Shown here: positions 1 to 5,837 of the stretch, one piece after another
Layout of the letters: each line of letters starts with the position of its first letter
Numbering within the stretch: position 1 is the first letter of the stretch
Assembly: GCA_027000105.1 (NCBI GenBank)
Contig: JALTOP010000059.1
Coordinates: forward strand, 474-7,521
From: Planctomycetaceae bacterium
GTDB lineage: Bacteria; Planctomycetota; Planctomycetia; Planctomycetales; Planctomycetaceae
DNA: 7,048 nucleotides
Reading direction: 5' to 3'
The notes under the pieces: model-generated
The model's input: the letters and a program-made list of their open reading frames with translations, nothing else
Databases searched by the model: none
What the model was told of the DNA's origin: nothing
Made by a program: the position numbers and the translations under genes

Positions 1-2
1 CA

Positions 3-1937
3 ACACATCCTCTGCGGAAGTTGGTGAGATCATCAAAGCAGCAATGGCCGGAAATTATTGAAACTGACATCATTCATGGAAAACAGAAACCGTATGCGAT
101 CGATACGATAGAATTGCCGTTTGAAAACCCGTGGAAAGCACTGATGTTCGTCGGAGGGCATGCGTTCGATCCCCAAAAAAATGTTGCATATATTTGTACG
201 ATGACGGGAGATGTCTGGCGGATAACCGACTTTGCCTATCCCTCGAAAAAGGCAAAGTGGAAACGATTCGCTTCCGGGCTCCATCAACCGTTGGGAATGA
301 TTGTCGATGCGGATGGCATTTTCGTTTTAGGGCGTGACCAGATTACGCGTCTGCACGATCGCAACAACGACGGCGAAGCCGATTTCTACGAATGCTTTTC
401 GACGGCCTATCAGACATCGCCCGCCGGTCATGATTTCATCTGTGGATTGCAGCGGGATAAACAGGGGCGCTTCTATATCGCCTCGGGAAATGAGGGGATT
501 GTCCGAATTTCGCCCGATGGAAAGACTTCAGAAATTCTGGCAACCGGTTTTCGTAATCCCGATGGGTTGGGGTTGATGACATTTGGGGCGGCAGCTGGAA
601 CGGTGACGGTTCCCTGTTCGGAAGGAACGTGGACACCAGCCTCCATGATTTGTGCGTTTCGTCCGGGAGCCGCTCCAAGCGACATAACGAAAAAATTCCC
701 GATCGGCGGACATCACCCACCATTTTTCGGATTGGGCGGCCCGAAGAACGGTCGGGCACCCGATTTGCCTCTGGTCTACTTGCCTCGTGGATTGGATAAC
801 TCCAGCGGCGGACAGGTTCAAATTCCCGAAAAAGGTTGGGGGAATCTGTCAGGCCCGGGGCATCGCAACATGATTCACACTTCCTTTGGTGCCGGTAAAT
901 ACTTTCTGCTTTTGCAGGATGAAGTGGCCGGTCAATTACAGGGAGCGATTGTGCCGATGCCTGGAGAGTTCCGCTCGGGTGTGCATCGTGGACGTTACAA
1001 TCCGCATGATGGGCAACTCTACCTTTCCGGCATGGACGGCTGGGGAACCTACACCACCGATGACGGATGCTTTCAACGGGTGCGCTACACGGGCGAGAAG
1101 GTTCAGCAGCCGATTGCTTTTCATGTCTACGAAAATGGAGTGATGCTGACGTTTTCGCAGCCGGTTGATGCAGACATCGCAGGCAATGCCCAGTCTCATT
1201 TTGCCCAGTGCTGGAATTATCGATACGGCCCTGGCTACGGTTCGCCCGAATTTTCTACACTTCATCTGGGGATGCGCGGACACGATGTTTTACAGATTCG
1301 CAAAGCGTTTGTGCTGGAAGGCGGACGAAAATTATTTCTGGAAATCCCGAACATTCAGCCAGTGAACCAGTTGCACCTCCATGTTGCTGTTGCCAAAGGG
1401 CAATGGCGAGAACTGTTTGCAACGGTTCATGCACTGGATAAACCCTTTGTTGATTTTCCTGGTTATCAGCCGTACGGAAAGTTGATCATGCCCCCGCCGA
1501 TGCTGGCAGATTTACATCGTTCAACAATGACAACACCCAATCCGTGGGGTAAACGAATTAGTGGAACGAAAAGTATCACGATCAAAACCGGCAGCAATCT
1601 TTCCTACCAGACGAAAAGCGTTCGTGTGAAAGCGGGGCAGGCGATTGAATTCACCTTGATGAACCCCGATGTCGTGCCACACAACTGGGTGCTCGTCCAG
1701 CCGGGGGCACTGCGAACGGTCGGCGAGAAATCGAATTACCTGATCGCCGATCCGGACGGCATCGCCAAGCAATATGTCCCGAAAACGCCGGAGGTCATCG
1801 CCTACACAAATATCGTTTTCCCGGGCGACGAATTCACCATCTACTTTCGCGCTCCGAAAAAACCGGGGCGCTATCCATTCTTATGCACTTTCCCCGGTCA
1901 TTGGCTGGTGATGAACGGCGAAATGATTGTTGAATGA
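3..1937 (+). CDS. Beta-propeller-like protein with C-terminal type 1 copper (plastocyanin/azurin-like) domain, 5'-partial
   Basis: The frame is open from the left edge and ends at TGA 1935-1937. The first possible start (TTG at 21) has no spaced ribosome site, so the true N-terminus, probably with an export signal, lies outside the window. Counting from that TTG, residues about 35-360 resemble NHL/PQQ-type beta-propellers, with repeated blades such as GLHQPLGMIVDADG and RFYIASGNEGIVRISPDG, and a Ca-binding-like loop DRNNDGEAD at 113-121. Residues about 360-510 look like a beta-rich linker domain. Residues about 517-638 form a cupredoxin with a complete type 1 copper ligand set: His554 (PHNW), Cys622, His627 and Met631 in CTFPGHWLVM. 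The Cys-x4-His-x3-Met spacing matches azurin and auracyanin. No CxxCH heme motif is visible. The protein resembles the large multidomain secreted proteins of planctomycetes. A role in periplasmic electron transfer or sugar oxidation is inference; the propeller substrate is unknown. Confidence 0.88.
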   Translation, partial: THPLRKLVRSSKQQWPEIIETDIIHGKQKPYAIDTIELPFENPWKALMFVGGHAFDPQKNVAYICTMTGDVWRITDFAYPSKKAKWKRFASGLHQPLGMIVDADGIFVLGRDQITRLHDRNNDGEADFYECFSTAYQTSPAGHDFICGLQRDKQGRFYIASGNEGIVRISPDGKTSEILATGFRNPDGLGLMTFGAAAGTVTVPCSEGTWTPASMICAFRPGAAPSDITKKFPIGGHHPPFFGLGGPKNGRAPDLPLVYLPRGLDNSSGGQVQIPEKGWGNLSGPGHRNMIHTSFGAGKYFLLLQDEVAGQLQGAIVPMPGEFRSGVHRGRYNPHDGQLYLSGMDGWGTYTTDDGCFQRVRYTGEKVQQPIAFHVYENGVMLTFSQPVDADIAGNAQSHFAQCWNYRYGPGYGSPEFSTLHLGMRGHDVLQIRKAFVLEGGRKLFLEIPNIQPVNQLHLHVAVAKGQWRELFATVHALDKPFVDFPGYQPYGKLIMPPPMLADLHRSTMTTPNPWGKRISGTKSITIKTGSNLSYQTKSVRVKAGQAIEFTLMNPDVVPHNWVLVQPGALRTVGEKSNYLIADPDGIAKQYVPKTPEVIAYTNIVFPGDEFTIYFRAPKKPGRYPFLCTFPGHWLVMNGEMIVE

Positions 1938-2145
1938 TTATCGAATAAACAAACACGCAAGCAGAGGCCTTCATCCGACTAAACGCCGCTCCGCTTACAA
2001 TGCCGGACTGTTGCAGTAAGGTGCGTTGCAGCGCACTAATAACGGGTTGCACTTTCAAAAGTGCGTCGAGATGCCCCCACTTTACTGCTGAAGCGATTTC
2101 CTCTGCAGCGAGTTGGAGAGTCGCCGAGCTTTCAGATACATTCAC
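1834..2145 (-). CDS. Possible small protein (103 codons) overlapping the end of the YkgJ-family gene
   Basis: This frame starts with GTG at 2145-2143. That start shares a 4-base GTGA overlap with the TGA stop (2144-2142) of the upstream YkgJ-type gene, a layout typical of translational coupling. The first 60 or so residues read like a genuine amphipathic helical protein, for example LAAEEIASAVKWGHLDALL followed by KVQPVISALQRTLLQQ. I do not recognise a family. The last third is less protein-like, and 104 bases of it run antisense into the convergent copper-protein gene, which is unusual for two intact genes. It may therefore be a real short gene, a gene whose 3' end has decayed or frameshifted, or a chance frame. 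No function can be assigned. Confidence 0.38.
   Translation of the reverse strand: MNVSESSATLQLAAEEIASAVKWGHLDALLKVQPVISALQRTLLQQSGIVSGAAFSRMKASACVFVYSIIIQQSFRRSSPANDRGKCIRMDSAPVFSERESRW
2021..2064. repeat. Two adjacent short inverted repeats between convergent genes
   Basis: The first is GTGCG (2021-2025) paired with CGCAC (2032-2036) around TTGCAG. The second is GCACTT (2049-2054) paired with AAGTGC (2059-2064) around TCAA. GTTGCA also occurs three times, at 2010, 2025 and 2046. Both hairpins lie where convergent transcripts would end, so they could act as a bidirectional stop or RNA 3'-end stabiliser. Neither is followed by a T-run on either strand, so they are not classical intrinsic terminators. 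If the small - strand ORF is real, they fall inside it. Confidence 0.4.
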
Positions 2146-2567
2146 ACGAGAATCGGAAGTTCGGTTACTTTTTTCCCTTTTTTCTTTTTTTTGGAAACGG
2201 CGGGAAAGAGGGCTTCAGTGTATTCGGCAATCTGTTCGGGAGTTTCGAATAGTTGGTCGTAGCAGCCGTCGCCATCGTATTCACAGTTATCGGTGGAATA
2301 GTCACGACAGATTTGTGGGCGGATTTCGTAAATCCCGCAGCGATTGTCATCACGAAGTTTGCTGCATCTGGTGTGAACCATCAAATACCAATCGCCTTCA
2401 TCGACGAATATGGAAACCTGTTCATGAAGCATGTACCAACGGATATTTTCCAGTTCTTCGCGCGAGTCGGGAGTTTCGATCGGCAATGCGAAGTAGGTGC
2501 AACACTTGGCGGGGCAATAATCGCAAAGACATTCGCCGGCTTTCAGTTCTTCACGTTTTTTCAGCAT
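2142..2567 (-). CDS. YkgJ-family cysteine-cluster protein (CxxCxxxCC, probable metal or Fe-S binder)
   Basis: This 141-residue protein has ten cysteines in the arrangement of the YkgJ/UPF0153 (CxxCxxCC) family. The N-terminal cluster is Cys13, Cys15, Cys18, Cys22 and Cys23 (CLCDYCPAKCC). A second set is Cys68, Cys77 and Cys87, set in RCGIYEIRPQICRDY, the most typical family motif. Cys95 and Cys102 follow. The family is thought to bind zinc or an iron-sulfur cluster, and its biochemical role is not settled. The C-terminus has a lysine-rich tail (KKKKKGKK, residues 126-133) after the conserved core. ATG 2567-2565 is chosen because no other in-frame start follows the upstream stop near 2620. GGAGGG at 2585-2580 lies 12 bases away, a good but slightly distant ribosome site. 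The stop overlaps the GTG start of the possible small gene behind it. No membrane segment or signal peptide is seen, so it is probably cytoplasmic. Confidence 0.9.
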   Translation of the reverse strand: MLKKREELKAGECLCDYCPAKCCTYFALPIETPDSREELENIRWYMLHEQVSIFVDEGDWYLMVHTRCSKLRDDNRCGIYEIRPQICRDYSTDNCEYDGDGCYDQLFETPEQIAEYTEALFPAVSKKKKKGKKVTELPILV

Positions 2568-2705
2568 ATCAGGTTCAGTCCCTCCGAGGAGAATTTTGCA
2601 GTTTCTTCGTGGAATGTTTTACTACACAAGGGGAGCGGTCACAATCGATGCGATCGCTATTTTCGGAAATCGCGCAGGTTGACGCCGATTCCTGTTTCAG
2701 GTGGA

Positions 2706-2720
2706 ACCGGAATTTCCGGT
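2706..2720. repeat. 15-base perfect palindrome
   Basis: ACCGGAA-T-TTCCGGT is a perfect inverted repeat with a one-base centre. It lies 30 bases upstream of the -35 box of the best promoter candidate for the coiled-coil gene. That position would suit an operator or activator site, and as RNA it could form a short hairpin with a three-base loop. No second copy was noticed in the window. Confidence 0.4.
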
Positions 2721-2750
2721 GTAATCCCCATGAACTACCATGCTTTCAAG

Positions 2751-2780
2751 TTGACCGGGCATTTTCCCCTTCCGTATCAT
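2751..2780 (+). promoter_or_regulatory. Sigma70-like promoter candidate for the coiled-coil gene
   Basis: TTGACC (2751-2756, five of six matches to TTGACA) is followed by an 18-base spacer and TATCAT (2775-2780, five of six matches to TATAAT). Transcription would start near 2787. That would give a leader of about 195 bases before the ATG at 2983, containing a small ORF and a G-rich tract. It is the best promoter-like pair I found in the window, but planctomycete promoters are not well characterised. Confidence 0.45.
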
Positions 2781-2814
2781 GGCGTAAGATGCTGACATAC
2801 TAAAGAGAGCGTGG

Positions 2815-2925
2815 ATGTTGCGCGGAAAACCGGTACGGTCTGTTTCACTCGGATCAGAATTGTGGGTGGGCAGGGTGTGCGCTGAAGGTGCTCCGTGTGG
2901 GCGGGTTCTGGAAATGGGTAAATGA
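2815..2925 (+). CDS. Possible 36-codon leader ORF
   Basis: ATG at 2815 opens a 36-codon frame ending in TGA 2923-2925. It begins MLRGKPVRSVSLGSELWVG and contains two cysteines (CAEGAPC). GAGAG at 2805-2809 lies five bases ahead of the ATG, and the promoter candidate puts a transcript start about 28 bases upstream. It ends 57 bases before the coiled-coil gene. I recognise no family. A frame this short can arise by chance, so it may be nothing more than leader sequence. Confidence 0.22.
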   Translation: MLRGKPVRSVSLGSELWVGRVCAEGAPCGRVLEMGK

Positions 2926-2982
2926 CAGGTGACGTTGATTTCGGTGGTTGAGTAAACCCCATCGAACCGGGAGTAACTGGAA

Positions 2983-3873
2983 ATGCATTTGACGGGAAAA
3001 ATTTTCGCTTTTTTCACATTATGCCTGGCCGTCGGGGCGATCGTCATGACCGCCAAGGTTCTTGACAGGCAGAACGAGTGGAACAAGAAAATTGAGGACT
3101 CTCGCAAGAGTTATCAAAAGGTGGCAGCGGAGGTTCCCGGTGTCCGCTCGCAGGTCGATCAACTGGAAGAGGATCTTTCACTTCTGCGACTCGACTGGGG
3201 GAAGCAATGGGATAATGTAGAAACGCATGTCAATGACAAGGAGAGCGGTATCCTCAATATCGGGATCGGGAGAAACAACATTCAGGGCCGAAAAGCCGGC
3301 GACGAAACAATCTACCCGACTCTTTACGCCTTTCAGCCCGAAGGAGACGGGATGGTCTATGTCGGAGCGTTCCGGGTTGTGACAATGGATGCGAATCGGG
3401 CAGCCGTGCAGTTGATGCGTCCGCCACGCCCTGGTGAGGCCGATTCATGGAAACCGGGCAGATGGCGATTTCGAGACGGTTTTCCCGCGGCTCTGGAAGG
3501 GAAATTGGGCGATCTGTTGGTCAGCTTGACCGTTCTGGAAGAAAGAGTGAAGGCAAGAAAGCTCAACCTTGCCATTCAACAAAAAAGTGTAGCGAAGGCC
3601 CAGAAACTGCTTGATCAGCGTTTGAAGGAATTGAATGGTGACCCCGATGCTCCCGCTGAAACGGGTGATGTCTATCGCAAGGGGCTGGTCGAATCTTTAC
3701 GAATCGCTCAGGATAAACGGGACGAAGCGTTGGCAGAGGTGCAAAAACTACGAGAGCAGCTTCATACGCTTTACGGCGAGTTCGAGGCATTACTGGCCGA
3801 GAATGAGCAGCTCGAAACCAAACTGCGACCGGCAACGAAAACCGGACAGCTTGAAACGAGTGCGAAAAACTGA
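2983..3873 (+). CDS. Membrane-anchored coiled-coil protein of unknown function
   Basis: This 296-residue protein is not assigned to a named family. The N-terminus has one hydrophobic segment (about residues 6-24, FAFFTLCLAVGAIVMTA) with little positive charge before it, so it is a probable signal anchor. Residues about 28-75 are charged and heptad-like, a likely coiled coil. Residues about 85-170 look like a compact, mainly beta domain (ILNIGIGRNN, then YPTLYAFQPEGDGMVYVGAF). Residues about 180-282 form a second long coiled coil, interrupted by an acidic Pro/Ala loop near 219-227, with a polar tail. It probably projects from the inner membrane into the periplasm. ATG 2983 is supported by GGGAG at 2969-2973, nine bases upstream. 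It has a promoter of its own upstream and a long gap to der, so it looks monocistronic. A structural or scaffolding role is only a guess from shape. Confidence 0.85.
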   Translation: MHLTGKIFAFFTLCLAVGAIVMTAKVLDRQNEWNKKIEDSRKSYQKVAAEVPGVRSQVDQLEEDLSLLRLDWGKQWDNVETHVNDKESGILNIGIGRNNIQGRKAGDETIYPTLYAFQPEGDGMVYVGAFRVVTMDANRAAVQLMRPPRPGEADSWKPGRWRFRDGFPAALEGKLGDLLVSLTVLEERVKARKLNLAIQQKSVAKAQKLLDQRLKELNGDPDAPAETGDVYRKGLVESLRIAQDKRDEALAEVQKLREQLHTLYGEFEALLAENEQLETKLRPATKTGQLETSAKN

Positions 3874-3949
3874 TTGCATAAAACAGCGTTCATAAAACTG
3901 ATCTGTCATGCTTAGCGCTGACGTGCGTTGATGTGCCTGTTTTTGGGTG

Positions 3950-3963
3950 TTTCACAAGTGAAA
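3950..3963. repeat. Inverted repeat TTTCAC-AA-GTGAAA
   Basis: This 14-base inverted repeat lies 77 bases past the stop of the coiled-coil gene. A T-run precedes it and an A-run follows it on the + strand. That is the wrong order for a + strand intrinsic terminator, so an operator-like site or a weak 3' hairpin are the alternatives. Confidence 0.35.
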
Positions 3964-4099
3964 AAAGCTGAATGACGTGCAGCATCGGCTCGCTTGAAAG
4001 TTTGGCACCAGGTTTGTCGCGGAGTCCCCTGCTGGCGGCCCGTCATCGCGTATCAGTTCAGTTTGCTGTATGACCGTTCGACACAACACGGTGAATATA

Positions 4100-4117
4100 C
4101 ATGACGATTGCGTCGTG
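4100..4117 (+). repeat. Seven-pair hairpin in the der upstream region
   Basis: CATGACG pairs with CGTCGTG around an ATTG loop, with one G-U pair in RNA. A TTTTT run follows only about 18 bases later, too far for a standard intrinsic terminator. It may be a late terminator-like element for the coiled-coil gene or a chance fold. Confidence 0.3.
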
Positions 4118-4222
4118 CCGGGTGCTGATCCAGTTTTTATTCTGACGCGAATCCCGCTCGCATTCTGGAGATATTCTGGTATGGTGGCTCATCGTTGCGT
4201 TTCCGATGCCTCGTATCCGGTT

Positions 4223-4251
4223 TTGTCGATGCGTTTTCGCTGATTTATTTT
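4223..4251 (+). promoter_or_regulatory. Weak promoter candidate for der
   Basis: TTGTCG (4223-4228), a 17-base spacer and TATTTT (4246-4251) lie about 80 bases ahead of the der ATG, in the most AT-rich part of the gap. Each box has four of six consensus matches, so this is only suggestive. Confidence 0.22.
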
Positions 4252-4329
4252 ACTGATTAAAAAGTTACGAGAAATAGAGAAATTCTCCGGGGAGATTTTT
4301 CCCGGGCCAGATGCAAAACGTCGACTGAT

Positions 4330-5679
4330 ATGTCTGTACCCAAAGTAGTGATCGTTGGACGCCCGAATGTCGGGAAAAGTTCTATTTTCAACTGGCTCGC
4401 CGGGAAGTTGATTTCGGTTGTCGATTCCACTGCCGGCGTGACGCGGGATCGCATTACGCAGTTGATCCAGTACCAGGATCGCTACTTCGAACTGATTGAT
4501 ACCGGCGGGATTGGCATTGTCGATAGCGACGATTTGTCTGATGACGTTGAACATCAAATCGAAATCGCGATCGAGGAAGCGACTGTCATTCTTTTCGTAA
4601 CCGACGTCCAAACCGGGGTTACGCCACTTGATCAGGAAGTGGCGGAGATGCTCCGCAAGGTTGATCGTCCGAAGTTGCTGGTGGTCAACAAGTGCGAATC
4701 GCAGCGGTCGGATCTGGAAATCCCCAACTACTTCGGTCTGGCCGATGCGGAGGTACTGCAGACGAGCGTCAAGGCGAATCGCAATCGTAAAGAACTGCTG
4801 CGGAAACTTGTCGAGCTGCTTCCTCCCGCTGATCAGGCGGAGTTGCATGAAGGGGAAGAACTGGCGGCTGAACCGGAAATGAAGCTCGCCATTGTGGGCC
4901 GCAGAAATGTGGGGAAAAGTACCTTCATCAATTCACTGGTGGAAACGGATCGCATGATTGTCAGTGAAATTGCAGGGACGACACGGGACAGTGTTGATGT
5001 CCGTTTCGAGCTGGACGGGAAACCGTTTATTGCCATCGATACTCCTGGAGTGCGCAAGAAGAAATCGTTAGCGAACGATGTCGAGTTTTATGGCCTGGTT
5101 CGCGCCCAGAAAAGTATCCGCAGAGCCGATGTCGTCTTGATGCTGTTCGATGCGACAAAAACGATTTCGAAAGTCGATAAACAGTTGATCGAGGAAATTG
5201 AACACCACTACAAACCGTGCATTTTTGTTGTCAATAAGTGGGATCTTGGCCTGGAAGAAGGGATGACTTCTGAACGCTGGGCAGAATATCTGATGAAAAC
5301 CTTCGCAACGATGCGGCATGTGCCGATCGCTTTTATCACGGCGTTGAAGGGGAAGAACATCCGCCAACTGCTGAATCTGGCCCAGTCGATTTTCAAACAG
5401 TCCCGAATGCGTGTTTCGACCGGTCTGTTGAATCGCGTCGTCGAAGAAGCGGTGGAGCGAAACCCGCCGCCGATCAGTCGGAACAAACGCCCCAAAATAT
5501 ATTACGCAACACAGGTGGGAACAGAACCGCCAACTATCGTTGTCAAATGCAATCAGCCAATTCTGTTCGCTCCCAACTGGAAACGGTATTTTACCGGCTA
5601 CTTGCGCGAAGAACTTCCGTTTAACGAAGTCCCCATGAAATTCTACTTCCGTCCCCGTCACAGCGATGACGAGGAATAG
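4330..5679 (+). CDS. der: Ribosome-associated GTPase Der (EngA)
   Basis: This 449-residue protein has the tandem-GTPase layout unique to Der, which acts in maturation of the 50S ribosomal subunit in the cytoplasm. Domain 1 has the P-loop GRPNVGKS (residues 10-17), switch I around GVTRDR (36-41), DTGG (57-60) and a G4 motif NKCE (120-123). Domain 2 has GRRNVGKS (190-197), AGTTRD (215-220), DTPG (237-240) and NKWD (302-305). A KH-like C-terminal domain spans about 355-440 with the family's typical PKIYYATQVGTEPPTIV stretch. Length and domain order are normal. The one oddity is Glu instead of Asp at the last G4 position of domain 1. ATG 4330 places the P-loop at the usual distance from the N-terminus. 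There is no Shine-Dalgarno close to it, and a five-codon ORF ends one base before. Neighbours are far enough away to suggest its own transcript. Confidence 0.97.
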   Translation: MSVPKVVIVGRPNVGKSSIFNWLAGKLISVVDSTAGVTRDRITQLIQYQDRYFELIDTGGIGIVDSDDLSDDVEHQIEIAIEEATVILFVTDVQTGVTPLDQEVAEMLRKVDRPKLLVVNKCESQRSDLEIPNYFGLADAEVLQTSVKANRNRKELLRKLVELLPPADQAELHEGEELAAEPEMKLAIVGRRNVGKSTFINSLVETDRMIVSEIAGTTRDSVDVRFELDGKPFIAIDTPGVRKKKSLANDVEFYGLVRAQKSIRRADVVLMLFDATKTISKVDKQLIEEIEHHYKPCIFVVNKWDLGLEEGMTSERWAEYLMKTFATMRHVPIAFITALKGKNIRQLLNLAQSIFKQSRMRVSTGLLNRVVEEAVERNPPPISRNKRPKIYYATQVGTEPPTIVVKCNQPILFAPNWKRYFTGYLREELPFNEVPMKFYFRPRHSDDEE

Positions 5680-5725
5680 GGAACGGAACAGAGAATCTTT
5701 ATTGGGTTGATTCATCAAAATGTCG

Positions 5726-5779
5726 ACATCAATAGGCTCACATCAAAATACCGCACGAAAAATATACCGCACGAAAATT
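5726..5779 (+). repeat. Direct and tandem repeats upstream of gltX
   Basis: ATACCGCACGAAAAAT (5748-5763) is followed immediately by ATACCGCACGAAAATT (5764-5779), a 16-base tandem repeat differing at one position. Just upstream, ACATCAA occurs twice (5726-5732 and 5740-5746), and ATGTCGACAT (5720-5729) is a 10-base palindrome. The set lies 58-118 bases ahead of the gltX start. It may be a local duplication or a pair of regulator sites on the same helix face region; the sequence alone cannot decide. Confidence 0.6.
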
Positions 5780-5837
5780 GTCTCATGAATACGAGAGGCT
5801 GGGCAGTGGTACGAAACTGTTCAGAGAGTGAAGATAA

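Larger units (their letters stand above)
2568..2982. other. Divergent intergenic region (415 bases)
   Basis: This stretch lies between the 5' ends of the - strand YkgJ-family gene and the + strand coiled-coil gene. On the + side it holds a palindrome, a sigma70-like promoter, a possible 36-codon ORF and a G-rich tract at 2864-2905, listed separately where they can be judged. On the - side I see only a weak promoter candidate for the YkgJ-family gene: TTGTGA (2644-2639), a 17-base spacer, then TAAAAC (2621-2616), four of six matches in each box. Longer frames crossing this region are antisense shadows. No tRNA or recognisable riboswitch was seen. Confidence 0.5.
3874..4329. other. Intergenic region upstream of der (456 bases)
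   Basis: I found no supportable gene here: + frames are under about 20 codons and the long - strand frame is antisense to der. It contains TTTCACAAGTGAAA (3950-3963), a near-gapless inverted repeat, and a 7-pair hairpin at 4100-4117. It also has a short hairpin TCTC-CGGG-GAGA (4285-4296) followed by a T-run about 30 bases before the der start. A minimal ORF (ATG 4311 to TGA 4328, five codons) ends one base before the der ATG. The length and the small structures allow for a leader or a small RNA, but nothing recognisable. Confidence 0.5.

Noticed and set aside
21..23. TTG as the true start of the copper-protein gene
   Set aside because: The frame is open to the left edge, no spaced ribosome site precedes it, and an exported protein would be expected to have a signal peptide, which is absent after this codon.
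2021..2064. Classical intrinsic terminator for the copper-protein gene
   Set aside because: Stems are short and there is no T-run after either hairpin on either strand, so it was listed only as inverted repeats.
2253..2795. 180-codon + strand frame starting in a hydrophobic stretch
   Set aside because: It is antisense to the YkgJ-family gene, whose cysteine motifs are clear, and its remaining part has low-complexity, non-protein-like composition.
2000..2803. 267-codon + strand frame
   Set aside because: It is rich in Arg, Ser and Cys as expected of an antisense shadow, with no recognisable domain, and it covers the YkgJ-family gene.
2697..3107. 136-codon - strand frame
   Set aside because: It overlaps the 5' end of the coiled-coil gene antisense and reads as low-complexity sequence.
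4189..4848. 219-codon - strand frame
   Set aside because: It is an antisense shadow of the first Der GTPase domain.
5068..5718. 216-codon - strand frame
   Set aside because: It is antisense to the second half of der and has no family features.
5748..5779. CRISPR-like repeat
   Set aside because: There are only two 16-base copies in direct contact, with no spacers and no cas genes.
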